A DNA stretch of 64,000 bases, taken from Dokdonella_A ginsengisoli (lineage in GTDB: Bacteria; Pseudomonadota; Gammaproteobacteria; Xanthomonadales; Rhodanobacteraceae). Below, in pieces: positions 28,016-39,600 of the stretch. The stretch lies in assembly GCF_042652785.1 (NCBI RefSeq), contig NZ_JBHSHD010000010.1:620001-684000 (forward strand), in the 5' to 3' direction. A program made the position numbers and the translations under genes. Each line of letters begins with the position of its first letter. The stretch's first letter is position 1. The notes under the pieces are model-generated. The model did no database searches and was not told where the DNA came from. It saw nothing but the letters and a program-made list of their open reading frames with translations.

Positions 28016-28297
28016 AACGACGTCCTTCCATCCATGACGAGTAGCCGTTCTTCCGCCCGTTGAGCGGGCATGAAAAACGGCTGCGGCACCCCTGCCATCG
28101 ACGGGCCATGTCCGGCCAGCCGACTACGACGATCGACGTCGTCCCGCCTCAAGACTCTGGTGTTGCCCCTGTTTTTCCCGAATCGACGGCGCGGATCTTC
28201 TCAGAGCCGCCGAAAAAAACGTGTTAATGGAGCCAGAGACGAAGCGATGAAACATTTCGTCGCAATGCGCGACGAAAAAACGTGCGCAATTCGAAAA
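28016..28297. other. Gap between kynU and the polysaccharide operon: wzm leader and a hairpin
   Basis: These 282 bases hold no supported gene. They are clearly more AT-rich than the rest of the window, as expected for a promoter region in front of wzm. A 9-bp hairpin at 28255-28277 lies next to the kynU stop. Confidence 0.5.
28255..28277 (-). terminator. Hairpin after kynU, possible terminator
   Basis: Perfect 9-bp arms TTTCGTCGC and GCGACGAAA enclose a 5-base loop, about 20 bases past the kynU stop. On the minus strand the following bases are only moderately T-rich, so termination strength is uncertain. Confidence 0.45.
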
Positions 28298-29572
28298 TCA
28301 GCGACGCGCAGTCGCCCATTGCGTGACGGAATTCACAAAACGGAGGCAATCGATGCGCCGGTTGTACAGCGGCGTCGGCGCGGCGCGGATCACGTCGGGC
28401 TCGCGCCAGTCGACCACGATGCCGTTCGCGTGCAGATGATCGTAGAGGGAACGGCCGGCTTCGCGCGGACCGCGCACGCGCAGCGACAGCTGGCAGCCGC
28501 GGCGTTCGGATTCGCGCGGCGTGCTGATCTCGATCACCTCGGCCAGCTCGCTGCGGATCAGCGATTCGAAGTAGCCGGTCAGCGCGATCGACTTCTCGCG
28601 CAGCGCGGCCATGCCGGCGCGGCGGAACAGTTCCAGCGAGACGCGCAGCGGTGCCAGCGCGAGGATCGGCGGGTTGGACAGCTGCCAGCCGTCGGCACCG
28701 GCGGTCGCGGTGAACTGCGGCCCCATCTCGAATCGGGTGGACGGGTCGTGGCCCCACCAGCCGGCGAAGCGCGGCAGGTCGGCCTGCGCGTGGCGTTCGT
28801 GCACGAAGCAGCCGGCGACCGCGCCGGGGCCGGAGTTGAGGTACTTGTAGCTGCACCACACCGCGAAATCGCAGCCGCTGTCGTGCAGCTGCAGCGGCAG
28901 GTTGCCGACCGCGTGGGCGAGGTCGAAGCCGACCACGCAACCCTTCGCGTGCGCCGCCGTGGTGATGGCGCGAAGATCGAAGGCCTGGCCGCTGAGGTAC
29001 TGCACGCCCGGCAGCAGGACCAGCGCGATGCGCTCGCCGTGCTCGTCGAGCGCGCGCACGATGGCGTCGGAGGAGATCGCGCCACCGGGCTCGTCGCCTT
29101 CCAGTTCGATCTTCGCCGTGGCCGGATCGTGGCCGTGGAAGCGGATCTGCGAGGCGACCGCGTGGTGGTCGGACGGAAACGCGCTCTTCTCGATCAGGAT
29201 CGCGTTCCGCTCGCGCGTGGGCCGGTAGAAGCTGACCATCATCAGGTGCAGGTTCGCCGTCAGCGAGTTCATCGCGACCACTTCGTGCGGCAGCGCGCCG
29301 ACCACGGCGGCGAGGTTCTCGCGCACCAGCTCGTGGTACGGCATCCACGGATGCTTGCCGCGGAAGTGCGCCTCGACGGCGAGATCGCGCCAGTCGTCCA
29401 GTTCGTCGAGCAGGGCCTGGCGCGTCGCACGCGGCTGCAGGCCGAGCGAATTGCCGCAGAAATACGCCTGCTCGGAGCCGTCGGTGTGACGCGGGATCAG
29501 GAATTCGTCGCGGAACGGGGCAAGCGCATCGCGCGCGTCGAGGGTGAGGGCTTGGGTTTCGGCAGGAGTCAT
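28298..29572 (-). CDS. kynU: Kynureninase
   Basis: The 424-residue PLP enzyme hydrolyses kynurenine or 3-hydroxykynurenine to anthranilate or 3-hydroxyanthranilate plus alanine. Motifs are YFCGNSLGLQPR near the N-terminus, FPSDHHAV, GFDLAHAVGNLPL and the PLP-lysine region WCSYKYLNSGPGAVAG, followed by WGHDPSTRFEM, all family hallmarks. Normal length. Kmo lies 7.6 kb further along the same strand, beyond the inserted polysaccharide genes. 3-hydroxyanthranilate dioxygenase is not in the window. Confidence 0.96.
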   Translation of the reverse strand: MTPAETQALTLDARDALAPFRDEFLIPRHTDGSEQAYFCGNSLGLQPRATRQALLDELDDWRDLAVEAHFRGKHPWMPYHELVRENLAAVVGALPHEVVAMNSLTANLHLMMVSFYRPTRERNAILIEKSAFPSDHHAVASQIRFHGHDPATAKIELEGDEPGGAISSDAIVRALDEHGERIALVLLPGVQYLSGQAFDLRAITTAAHAKGCVVGFDLAHAVGNLPLQLHDSGCDFAVWCSYKYLNSGPGAVAGCFVHERHAQADLPRFAGWWGHDPSTRFEMGPQFTATAGADGWQLSNPPILALAPLRVSLELFRRAGMAALREKSIALTGYFESLIRSELAEVIEISTPRESERRGCQLSLRVRGPREAGRSLYDHLHANGIVVDWREPDVIRAAPTPLYNRRIDCLRFVNSVTQWATARR

Positions 29573-29609
29573 CGCGGTACGTACGTTTTCAGAATGGGCG
29601 CTGCTTTTC

Positions 29610-29719
29610 CCCCTCTCCCGCTGGCGGGAGAGGGCTGGGGTGAGGGAAGTCGGAGTGACGCGCTTCGGTTTCCCTCACCCGCGCCTCCGGCGCGACCTCT
29701 CCCGCGAGCGGGAGAGGCG
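29610..29719. repeat. CCCTCTCCCGC-type palindromic repeat pair
   Basis: The left element is a hairpin with arms CCCTCTCCCGC and GCGGGAGAGGG followed by CTGGGGTGAGGGAAG. The right element is the inverted form (TCCCTCACCCGCGCC and CTCTCCCGCGAGCGGGAGAG). This is the family widely seen between xanthomonad genes. It fills the gap between kynU and the small secreted-protein gene, inside the presumed kynurenine transcript. Confidence 0.85.
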
Positions 29720-29745
29720 GACGGCATTTCGATGCGGATAGAAAA

Positions 29746-30267
29746 TCACTTCAGCGAAGCAACCACGCCGTCGCAGGCAGCGTCGAACTGCGCGTTCCAC
29801 GCCGACGGCGTCTTGTCGATCAGCGGCCGCTGGCAGCGCACCTCGACGGCGATCTCGCCGGTCAGGAAGTAGCTGTCGCGGATGAGATAGCGGGTCTGAC
29901 CGCGCTGCACGAAGTACTGGTGCACCGAGGCGTTGCGGTTCGCGGCGTCCTTCTCGTAGCCGCCCTGCGACTGTGCGCGCGCGTGCTCGTCCTGCACGAA
30001 GCCGGCGAACGCCGCCGCGGCCTTGAGCTGGCGCGACTTGACCATGACGGTGGCGCTGTCCTCGCTGCCCTGGGCGGCTTCGTCGGGCACCTGGAAGGCG
30101 ACCGCCTGCGGATCGCCGTCGGTCTTCTCCATGACGGCGCTCCAGCCGGGCGGCACGCGGAAGTGCACCTGGCCGTCGTTGAGCGTGAAGTCGGTCTTGC
30201 CTTGCGCGAAGGCGTGCGGAATGGACAGCAGCAGAACGGGAAGGAGAAGCAGCCTCACTGGGATCAC
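29746..30267 (-). CDS. Small secreted protein of unknown function, coupled to the ACMSD gene
   Basis: The 173-residue protein has a signal peptide (LLLLPVLLLSIPHAFAQ) and a mature domain (TDFTLNDGQVHFRVPPGWSA start) that looks like a small periplasmic fold; two Cys near the C-terminus (EVRCQRP, FDAACDG) could form a disulfide. The GTG at 30267 overlaps the ACMSD stop as GTGA; a second GTG at 30255 is the alternative. I do not recognise a characterised family. An extracytoplasmic protein in a cytosolic catabolic operon is odd and may be incidental. Confidence 0.75.
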   Translation of the reverse strand: MIPVRLLLLPVLLLSIPHAFAQGKTDFTLNDGQVHFRVPPGWSAVMEKTDGDPQAVAFQVPDEAAQGSEDSATVMVKSRQLKAAAAFAGFVQDEHARAQSQGGYEKDAANRNASVHQYFVQRGQTRYLIRDSYFLTGEIAVEVRCQRPLIDKTPSAWNAQFDAACDGVVASLK

Positions 30268-31283
30268 TCCATGTCGTCGGCGAATCGTGCGTAGGGGAGA
30301 CCGAGCCATTCCAGCGCGGTGCCGTGGAACAGGCGGGCCTGCTCGGCCGGCGGCAGGCCGAGCGCGAGGATGCCGCTGCCCGGCTCCTGCTCGCCGAGCG
30401 GGAACGGGTAGTCGGTGCCGAGCATGACGTGCGACGGCCCGGCCACGTCGAGCAGGTAGCGCAGCGCGGCCTTGTCGTGCACGCAGGAATCGAAATACAG
30501 GCGGTCGAGATACTCGCGCGGATTGCGCGCGTTGTCGGTCGCGACCAGGTCCGGGCGCATGCGGAAGCCGTGTTCGATGCGGCCGATGGTGTAGGGGAAT
30601 GCGCCGCCGCCGTGGGCCAGGCACACCTTCAGTCGCGGCAGGCGCTCGAGCACGCCGCCGAAGATCAGGCAGCAGGCGGCGCGCGACTGCTCGGCCGGCA
30701 TGCCGACCAGCCAGGGCAGCCAGTACTTCGGCATGGAAGGGCCGCCCATCATGTCCCACGGGTGCACCAGCACCGCCGCGCCGAGTTCGGCGGCTGCCTC
30801 GAAGAACGGGAACAGCTCCGGCGCGTCGAGGTTCCAGTTTTCGCAGTGCGAGCCGATCTGCACGCCCTGCAGGCCGAGTTCGTCGACGCAGCGCTCCATC
30901 TCCTGGATCGCCAGCCGCGGCGACTGCAGCGGCACGGTGCCGATGCCGGCGTAGTGGCGCGGGTAGTCGCGGCACAGGCCGGCGGTGTGGTCGTTGAGGT
31001 GGCGGTGCAGCTCCAGCGCCTGGTTCGGCTTGGCCCAGTACGAGAACAGCACCGGCACGGTGGAGACCACCTGCACGTCGACGCCGAAGCGGGCGTAGTC
31101 GGCGATGCGCACTTCCGGATCGAAGGCGTTCGCCCAGACCTCGCGGAAGAACTTGCCGTCCTTGTAGATGCGGTGGCGGCCCTCGGTCTGGACCATGACC
31201 GGGAAGCGGTCGTCGCCGTATTTCTCGGCGAAGTTCGGCCAGCTCGGCGGCAGGACGTGGGCGTGGGTGTCGATCTTGAGCAT
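30264..31283 (-). CDS. 2-amino-3-carboxymuconate-6-semialdehyde decarboxylase (ACMSD) family amidohydrolase
   Basis: The 339-residue zinc amidohydrolase-fold decarboxylase acts on the ring-cleavage product of 3-hydroxyanthranilate, diverting it from quinolinate/NAD toward 2-aminomuconate. The N-terminal metal motif DTHAHVLPPSWP, the segments STVPVLFSYWAKP, EMERCVDELG, HPWDMMGG, KYWLPWLVGMPAE, LKVCLAHGGGAFP and LGTDYPFPLGE closely follow animal and bacterial ACMSD. It precedes kynU on the same strand with the small secreted protein between. 3-hydroxyanthranilate dioxygenase, which makes the substrate, is absent here. Confidence 0.93.
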   Translation of the reverse strand: MLKIDTHAHVLPPSWPNFAEKYGDDRFPVMVQTEGRHRIYKDGKFFREVWANAFDPEVRIADYARFGVDVQVVSTVPVLFSYWAKPNQALELHRHLNDHTAGLCRDYPRHYAGIGTVPLQSPRLAIQEMERCVDELGLQGVQIGSHCENWNLDAPELFPFFEAAAELGAAVLVHPWDMMGGPSMPKYWLPWLVGMPAEQSRAACCLIFGGVLERLPRLKVCLAHGGGAFPYTIGRIEHGFRMRPDLVATDNARNPREYLDRLYFDSCVHDKAALRYLLDVAGPSHVMLGTDYPFPLGEQEPGSGILALGLPPAEQARLFHGTALEWLGLPYARFADDME

Positions 31284-31365
31284 CCGCGCAGTTTAACCGG
31301 ACGCTCACGTTCGCGCGGCGTGTCGCGGTCGACGAAAGCGCCGTCGGGGGCGCCAGGAAGCCGGT

Positions 31366-31394
31366 GCGAATGCTGCGCGAATGCTGCGCGAATG
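31366..31394. repeat. Short 11-bp tandem repeat
   Basis: The unit GCGAATGCTGC occurs 2.6 times in the divergent gap between the ACMSD gene and the HAF-repeat protein gene. The remainder of the gap (31284-31522) shows no gene. Confidence 0.7.
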
Positions 31395-31522
31395 GCCTGC
31401 GAGTCCGTTTCGTGCTGCCGGGGGCTAGGTTGCTGGGGCTCGCTGGGGGGTGGCGCTCGATTCACGGTCGCATCGGCTCCCGGCGGCGGATCCGATCCCC
31501 ATTCGTAAGGAGTCTGCCAGCA

Positions 31523-33166
31523 ATGCGTCTCTCCCCCTACGCCGCAGCGGTCACCATGATCGCCTGCGCTTCCGCCCAGGCCGGCACGTTCATCCCGCTC
31601 CAGACGCCGCTCGGCCAGGCGGTCAAGTTCTCGCAGAACGGCGAGTACCTCTCGATCTTCGTCAACCAGGGCAGCGGCGTGCGCTGGACGCGCTCGACCG
31701 GCGTGGAGGAAGTGCTTTCCGGCCTGGGCTACTCGAATGGAATCAACAACCTCGGCGTCGTCGCCGGCTCCGTCGCGGTGAACGGCGGCGACGAGAACGG
31801 CGGCAACGACGTCCCGGCGCTGTTGCCGATCGGCGCCGCGACGCCGACCGAACTGGCGCTGCCCGCCGACACGCAGAACGCCAACGTCTACGACGTCTCC
31901 GACGACGGTTCCGCCGTCGGCCTGACCTGGACCAGCGATTTCAGCATCGCCCGCGCCTATTACTACTCCAGTACGGACGGCGCGGTGATCCAGCTGCCGG
32001 TCGACTCGCCGGACGAATCTTCGCGCGCCAACTCGATCAGCGCCGACGGCAGCGTGATCGTCGGCTGGAATGCCGATCCGCAGACCGGCGCCTGGCGCGG
32101 CGTGGTGTGGAAGGATCAGGTGGCGACCTATCCGACCGTCACCATCGACGGAACGGAGGTCAACATCGGCGACGCCTCGGTGGTCAGCGGCAATGGCCAG
32201 TGGGCGGTCGGCAACAGCTATCCGACCGCGGACGGCAGCTCGGCGGCCTGGCTGCTCAACGTGGAGACCGGCGAACTGACGGCGATCCCCGGCATCCCGT
32301 TCGCCTTCGGCGTCAGCGACGACGGCAAGACCGTGGTCGGCGCCAGCGGCTTCTTCGACTTCCCGCCGCGCGCGGCCTACATCTGGACCGAGAACGACGG
32401 CACGGTGATGTTCACCGACTACATGGCGTCCCGCGGCATCGAATATCCGACCGACTGGGGCTTCGAGGGCGGCCTGACCGCGGTCTCCGGCGACGGCAGC
32501 ACGGTCGCCGGCTGGACCCGCGCCAGCCCGAACGGCATGCAGTCGTTCATCGTCACCGGCGTCGACGCGCCGGCCGACGCCCTGTTCAAGGACGGCTTCG
32601 ACGGCGCCGCTGCACCCAACCCGGTGCAGGACGAGAGCTTCGAGCAGAGCGCCGGCGGTTCCGGACCGTGGGCCTCGACCTCGACCAACTTCGGCACCGC
32701 GCTGTGCACGCCCGGCTGCGGCAACGGCGGCGGCACGGCCACCGCGCGCACGGGTACGGCCTGGGCCTGGTTCGGCGGCGTGGACGGCGCGCCCGAAGAA
32801 GCCACGGCGTCGCAGTCGGTGACGATCCCGTCCGGCGGGCCGCAGTTCCTGAACTTCTGGCTGTGGATCGGCGCCGTCGGCGGCAGCGATTCGGTTCTGA
32901 CGGTCAGCGTCGACGGCACGGAAGTGGCCTCCTATCCGGAGCCGGCCGAAGCCGAAGCCGGCTACACGCAGCGCAGCGTCGACGTCAGCGCCTACGCCGA
33001 CGACGCCGCGCACACGATCGAGTTCCGCTACGTCGAAACCGCCGGCATCTCGTCCAACTACAGTCTGGACGACGTCACCATCGACGCCGGGCAGCCGCCG
33101 CTGCGCGCGCCGGTGCGTGCGCCGCAGCAGCCGGAAGCCGGCACGACCGCGCGCAAGCGCCACTGA
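31523..33166 (+). CDS. Secreted HAF-repeat protein with internal FKDGFDG motif and C-terminal jelly-roll-like domain
   Basis: The 547-residue protein has a signal peptide (about 1-20). Residues about 40-345 contain at least five HAF-like units (YDVSDDGSAVGLTW, NSISADGSVIVGW, SVVSGNGQWAVGN, FGVSDDGKTVVGA, TAVSGDGSTVAGW), expected to form a beta-propeller. ALFKDGFDG (353-361) marks the junction to a second domain (about 368-530; NFWLWIGAVGGSDSVLTVSVDG, HTIEFRYVETAG) resembling carbohydrate-binding or cohesin-like jelly rolls. The start ATG follows AAGGAG by 10 bases. Substrate is unknown. A strong terminator follows the gene. Confidence 0.85.
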   Translation: MRLSPYAAAVTMIACASAQAGTFIPLQTPLGQAVKFSQNGEYLSIFVNQGSGVRWTRSTGVEEVLSGLGYSNGINNLGVVAGSVAVNGGDENGGNDVPALLPIGAATPTELALPADTQNANVYDVSDDGSAVGLTWTSDFSIARAYYYSSTDGAVIQLPVDSPDESSRANSISADGSVIVGWNADPQTGAWRGVVWKDQVATYPTVTIDGTEVNIGDASVVSGNGQWAVGNSYPTADGSSAAWLLNVETGELTAIPGIPFAFGVSDDGKTVVGASGFFDFPPRAAYIWTENDGTVMFTDYMASRGIEYPTDWGFEGGLTAVSGDGSTVAGWTRASPNGMQSFIVTGVDAPADALFKDGFDGAAAPNPVQDESFEQSAGGSGPWASTSTNFGTALCTPGCGNGGGTATARTGTAWAWFGGVDGAPEEATASQSVTIPSGGPQFLNFWLWIGAVGGSDSVLTVSVDGTEVASYPEPAEAEAGYTQRSVDVSAYADDAAHTIEFRYVETAGISSNYSLDDVTIDAGQPPLRAPVRAPQQPEAGTTARKRH

Positions 33167-33173
33167 ACCGGCC

Positions 33174-33205
33174 TGCCGCCGGACGGCCAGCGCCGTCCGG
33201 CGGCA
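33174..33205. terminator. Perfect 13-bp hairpin just after the HAF-repeat protein gene
   Basis: Arms TGCCGCCGGACGG and CCGTCCGGCGGCA enclose a 6-base loop, 7 bases past the stop. There is no T-run, so it may stabilise the transcript rather than terminate it. Confidence 0.6.
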
Positions 33206-33257
33206 AGCGAGGGTCGGAGGGGGAGGGCGCCGGCGGGTCGCGGCGCCGTTCCCTCCC

Positions 33258-33287
33258 AAGCCGAGGCGCGAGCCTCGGCTTTTTTTC
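33258..33287 (+). terminator. Rho-independent terminator of the HAF-repeat protein gene
   Basis: The stem AAGCCGAGGC-GCGA-GCCTCGGCTT is followed directly by a run of T residues on the plus strand, the classic form. Confidence 0.9.
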
Positions 33288-33318
33288 TGGTCTTTGCCGC
33301 ACGTCTTACCCGCAAACG

Positions 33319-33345
33319 AAAAAGCCCCGCGCGAGCGGGGCTTTT
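33319..33345. terminator. Bidirectional terminator between the HAF-repeat gene and gcvP
   Basis: The stem AAAAGCCCCGC-GCGA-GCGGGGCTTTT has an A-run on one side and T-run on the other, so it can end gcvP transcripts on the minus strand and any read-through on the plus strand. Confidence 0.88.
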
Positions 33346-33372
33346 CCTGTCCTGCGGCGCCGGGATCCGGCC

Positions 33373-36279
<2,907 letters not shown>

Positions 36280-36325
36280 GGAGGCGTCCGGAATGCGGAG
36301 GACGTGCGAAGCCGCACGCGGGCGC

Positions 36326-36500
36326 CCCTCTGTCCTTTTGCCTGAGAGTTTGGAAGCGCTCGCGCTTCTTGCCCCTTCGGCGCCGACGTGCGCCTTCGGC
36401 GCCGACGGTCTCTCCAGAGTGTGTGCACGCGCCGGTCTGGAGCCTGAGCGATTACGGGCGTTGCGCCTTCGGCAGCGGCGGGGCCGCTTCTCCCGGGGCG
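36326..36500 (-). promoter_or_regulatory. Tandem glycine riboswitch upstream of gcvP
   Basis: On the minus strand two aptamers follow one another. Aptamer 1 (about 36432-36500) shows GGGAGAAGCGG, GCCGAAGGCGCAA and GCTCAGGCTCCAGACCGG. Aptamer 2 (about 36326-36420) shows CTCTGGAGAGACCG, CGCCGAAGGGGCAA and the signature AAACTCTCAGGCAAAAGGAC. A short linker joins them. This is the standard two-aptamer glycine riboswitch, which usually turns on glycine cleavage genes when glycine is high. About 46 bases remain between aptamer 2 and the gcvP start. Confidence 0.93.
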
Positions 36501-36514
36501 TGCATCAAGCGCCG

Positions 36515-36520
36515 ATTATA
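36515..36520 (-). promoter_or_regulatory. Consensus -10 box of the gcvP transcript
   Basis: The minus strand reads TATAAT in GGTTATAATCGG, about 14 bases before aptamer 1, so the start point would place the whole riboswitch in the leader. No good -35 is seen at 16-18 bases. Confidence 0.65.
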
Positions 36521-36541
36521 ACCTGCCAGGAGCGGCCATGA

Positions 36542-36601
36542 CCGGGCCGCCGGCCGGCGGCCCGGAACGTGCGCAGCGGTCCGGCTCGTGCGAGCCGGAC
36601 C
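36542..36601. terminator. Two strong palindromes after the metalloprotease gene
   Basis: A perfect 24-base palindrome (36542-36565, CCGGGCCGCCGG and its complement) and an 11-bp hairpin (36578-36588 with 36591-36601, GGTCCGGCTCG-TG-CGAGCCGGACC) lie within 71 bases of the protease stop. They probably end or protect that transcript; neither has a T-run. The first overlaps the likely -35 region of gcvP. Confidence 0.55.
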
Positions 36602-36612
36602 GCGCATGGCGC

Positions 36613-39600
36613 CTACCGCGTCGGCGCGGCCGCCTCGAAGCCGTCGGCGAAGATGCGGTCGAACGAGCAGGTCACGGCGACGTCGGTCACGTCGGCCGCG
36701 GCGATGGCGCCGCTGCCGTTGGCGATCGAACAGTCGTGGCCGGGCGGCTGCGCGGCGATCGCTACCGCATAGCTGGCGCCGTCGGACAGGTGGTCGGGGA
36801 AGGCGAACGGCCCGTCCGCGTCGACCGCCAGCCCGGCGCCGTCGTTGAGCTTGAGCACGAGGCCGCTTTCGAGCAGGCCGCTGACGCTGCCGCCGACGGT
36901 GTAGCTCGACTTCGCCGTGCAGGTCACCGCGACGTCGGTGACGTTCGCCGCGCCGATCGTGCCGCTGCCGTTGGCCACGCTGCAGGCCTGTCCGGCGGGC
37001 TGGGTACCGACGACGACCTCGTACGCGGCACCGCTCGCCAGTCCGGTCGGGAAGGCGAACGCACCATTCGCGTTCACCGGCAGGGTCTGCGCGCCGGCGT
37101 TGAGCGACAGGACCAGTCCGCTGCCGCCGAGGCCGCCGACGCTGCCGCCGACGGTGTAGGTCGGAGTGCCGCCGCCGACGGTGATCGTGTAGTCCTCGGC
37201 CTGGCCCCAGCCGTCGGTGTTGCACGCGGTCGGATAGCTCGGCGAGCTGGAGTACTTCTTGATCACGCGCAGGCGCGTGTTTCCGGTCTGCGCACCGGCC
37301 GGGACGGGAAGCGTGCCGGTCGCCTGCTTGCCGTCGAGGCCGGTGGAATTGGCGATCGAGCCGATGTTGTAGCCCTCGCCGCTGTCGAAGCTGCCGTTGC
37401 GGTTCCAGTCGACGTAGGCGGAGATGTAGGTCGTGTAGTCGCCGGCGGTGTTGCCTTCGACGGCGATCGCGGCGCTGGCGCCGGGCACGACGTTGCCGAT
37501 GATCGCGGTGAAGTCCTCCAGCGCCGGCGAGCCGTCGACCGTCGCGCTGCTGGGGTTGTCGATGCCGCCCAGCACCACGCGCGTGATCGGCTCGACCGCG
37601 TTGGAGAAGCCCACGCTGCAGTACGGCTCGGGGAAGGTCACGCCGGTGGTGAAGGTGAACACCGGCGAGCTGGCGCTGTCGCCGCAGGGGCTGTTGGCCT
37701 TCACGCGCCAGTAGTAGGTCGTCAACGGCTGCAGCGGCGCGGCTGGCGTCCAGGTCGCCGCGGTCGGCGTGCCGCTGGCGATGATCGCCGTGAAGCCCGA
37801 ATCGGTCGCCACCTCGACGGTGTAGCCGACCGCGGCCGGATCGCTGGCCCAGGTGAACACCGGCTGGCGCGCGGTGCCGGTGGTGCCGTCGGCCGGAGCC
37901 GTCAGCGCCGGCGTGGCCGGCGTGCCGCTGCTCAGCTGCAGCTGCACGGCCGCCGAATGTCCGGGGCTGCCGCTGGCCGCGCCGTCGATGGTGATCGTCG
38001 ACGAGCCGGCGGCGGCGCTGCCGCTGGCGGTCAGCGACAGCGTGGCGCTGGTGCCGGGCAGCGCCGGATTCGGCGTGAAGCTCGCGCTGACGCCGGACGG
38101 CGTGCCGCTCGCGCTCAGCGTGACCGGGTTGGCGAAGCCCATCTGCGAACCGATGTCGATCGTGTAGTTCGCGGTGCCCGGCGCGCAGCTGGCCTGCGAG
38201 GAGTTCTGCACGGTCAGCGAGAAGTCGGCCGAGTCGGCCGAGCAGACCGGGCGCGTGCCGCAGGCGATGCCGTGCGCGTTGAAGGCGTCCCAGATGCGGC
38301 AGGCGTTCGGCGTGCCGTTGGCGAGGTTGCCGTCGTCGTCGTCGGCCGCGAGGTAGACCGTGTACCAGTTGTTCGAGCCGCAGCCGTCGACCTGCGCTGC
38401 GACGTTGCACTGGCCGCCGGAGGTGACGCGGTAGGCGCTCTTGGACGGCACCAGCGAGCCGTACCAGATGCGGTCCATTTCCTGCCAGCCTTCGCTCTCG
38501 CCGAATTTCTCGATCAGGGCCTGGGTCAGGTCCCAGTTCGCCGAACCTGCGATGTAGCTCTCGCAGTGGCCCTCGTAGCCCATCGGTCCCTGGTACGGGA
38601 AGATGCCGAACTGCAGGTAGGGGCAGGCCCAGCGGTCGCAGTTCGGGCCGCCGTTGTCGACGATTGTGGACGGCTTGGCGATGGTCGAGGCGCCGTGCGT
38701 GCTGAACGCGCCGAGGTCGCGCACGCCGGTGCAGGTGGCCTCGCAGTTGGCGCACGGAACGCCGGGCTTGAAGTTCTTGCCGATGCAGGCGTCCTTCGTT
38801 TCCAGGAAGGCGAAGGTGTCGCCGACCGCTTCGCCGCTGCCGTTCTCGCTGGCGGCGCCGCCGGTGTTGGTGTCCATGCCGTGGCCCCACTCGTGCAGGA
38901 ACACCGCGGCGATTTCGCCGGTGTTGGAGCAGCCGCCGCCGGACTTGAAGAAGTTCACCGTCGAGCCGTCCCAGCCGGCGTTGCACTGGTCGTCGACGTT
39001 CATGTTCGCCGTGACCTTGCTCGCCAGCCAGCTGTTGCCCGGGTGGTACAGCACCGCCTTCCGGTTGATGTTGGTCAGGTGGTAGAAGCCGGTGCGCGAG
39101 GCGTGCGTGTTGCCGGCGCCGCCGACGCCCGGCGTGGTGCAGTCGGTGCCGCCGCTGCTGCCGAGCGCGAGGTTGCCGTCGGTGGAACTGGACAGCGAGA
39201 TCGCGCCGCAGTTGTCGCTCATGCGGAAGTACTTGCCGTCGAGCGCGGTGGAGGCGCTGCCGCCGCTGTAGTCGTAGATGCCGAGTACGTCGGTGACCTT
39301 GGCGCCGCCGTTGCTGACCGCGGCGAACGGCATCGGCCTGACCACTTCCGGATCGGTGTTGGTGGTCGGGTAGATGCCGCCGCTGACGGTGGCGTCGGCG
39401 TAGGCGGCGAGGTTGCGCACCTCGATGACCGAGCCGGCGTGCGCGTCGAACAGCACCTCGTAAGTGGCGTCGTCGCCGTCGATGCGGAACACGAAGCGCC
39501 AGGCCAGGCGATGCGCGTAGCCGGCGCCGGTCGGGCCGGCGTAGGTCTCGCCGCGCTGCTCGCCGCTGAGCGCCACCGGCAGCAGCACCAGCTCGCCGGG

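Noticed and set aside
33174..33205. Small RNA gene between the HAF-repeat gene and gcvP
   Set aside because: The hairpins are explained as 3' end structures; no separate promoter is visible in the 206-base gap.
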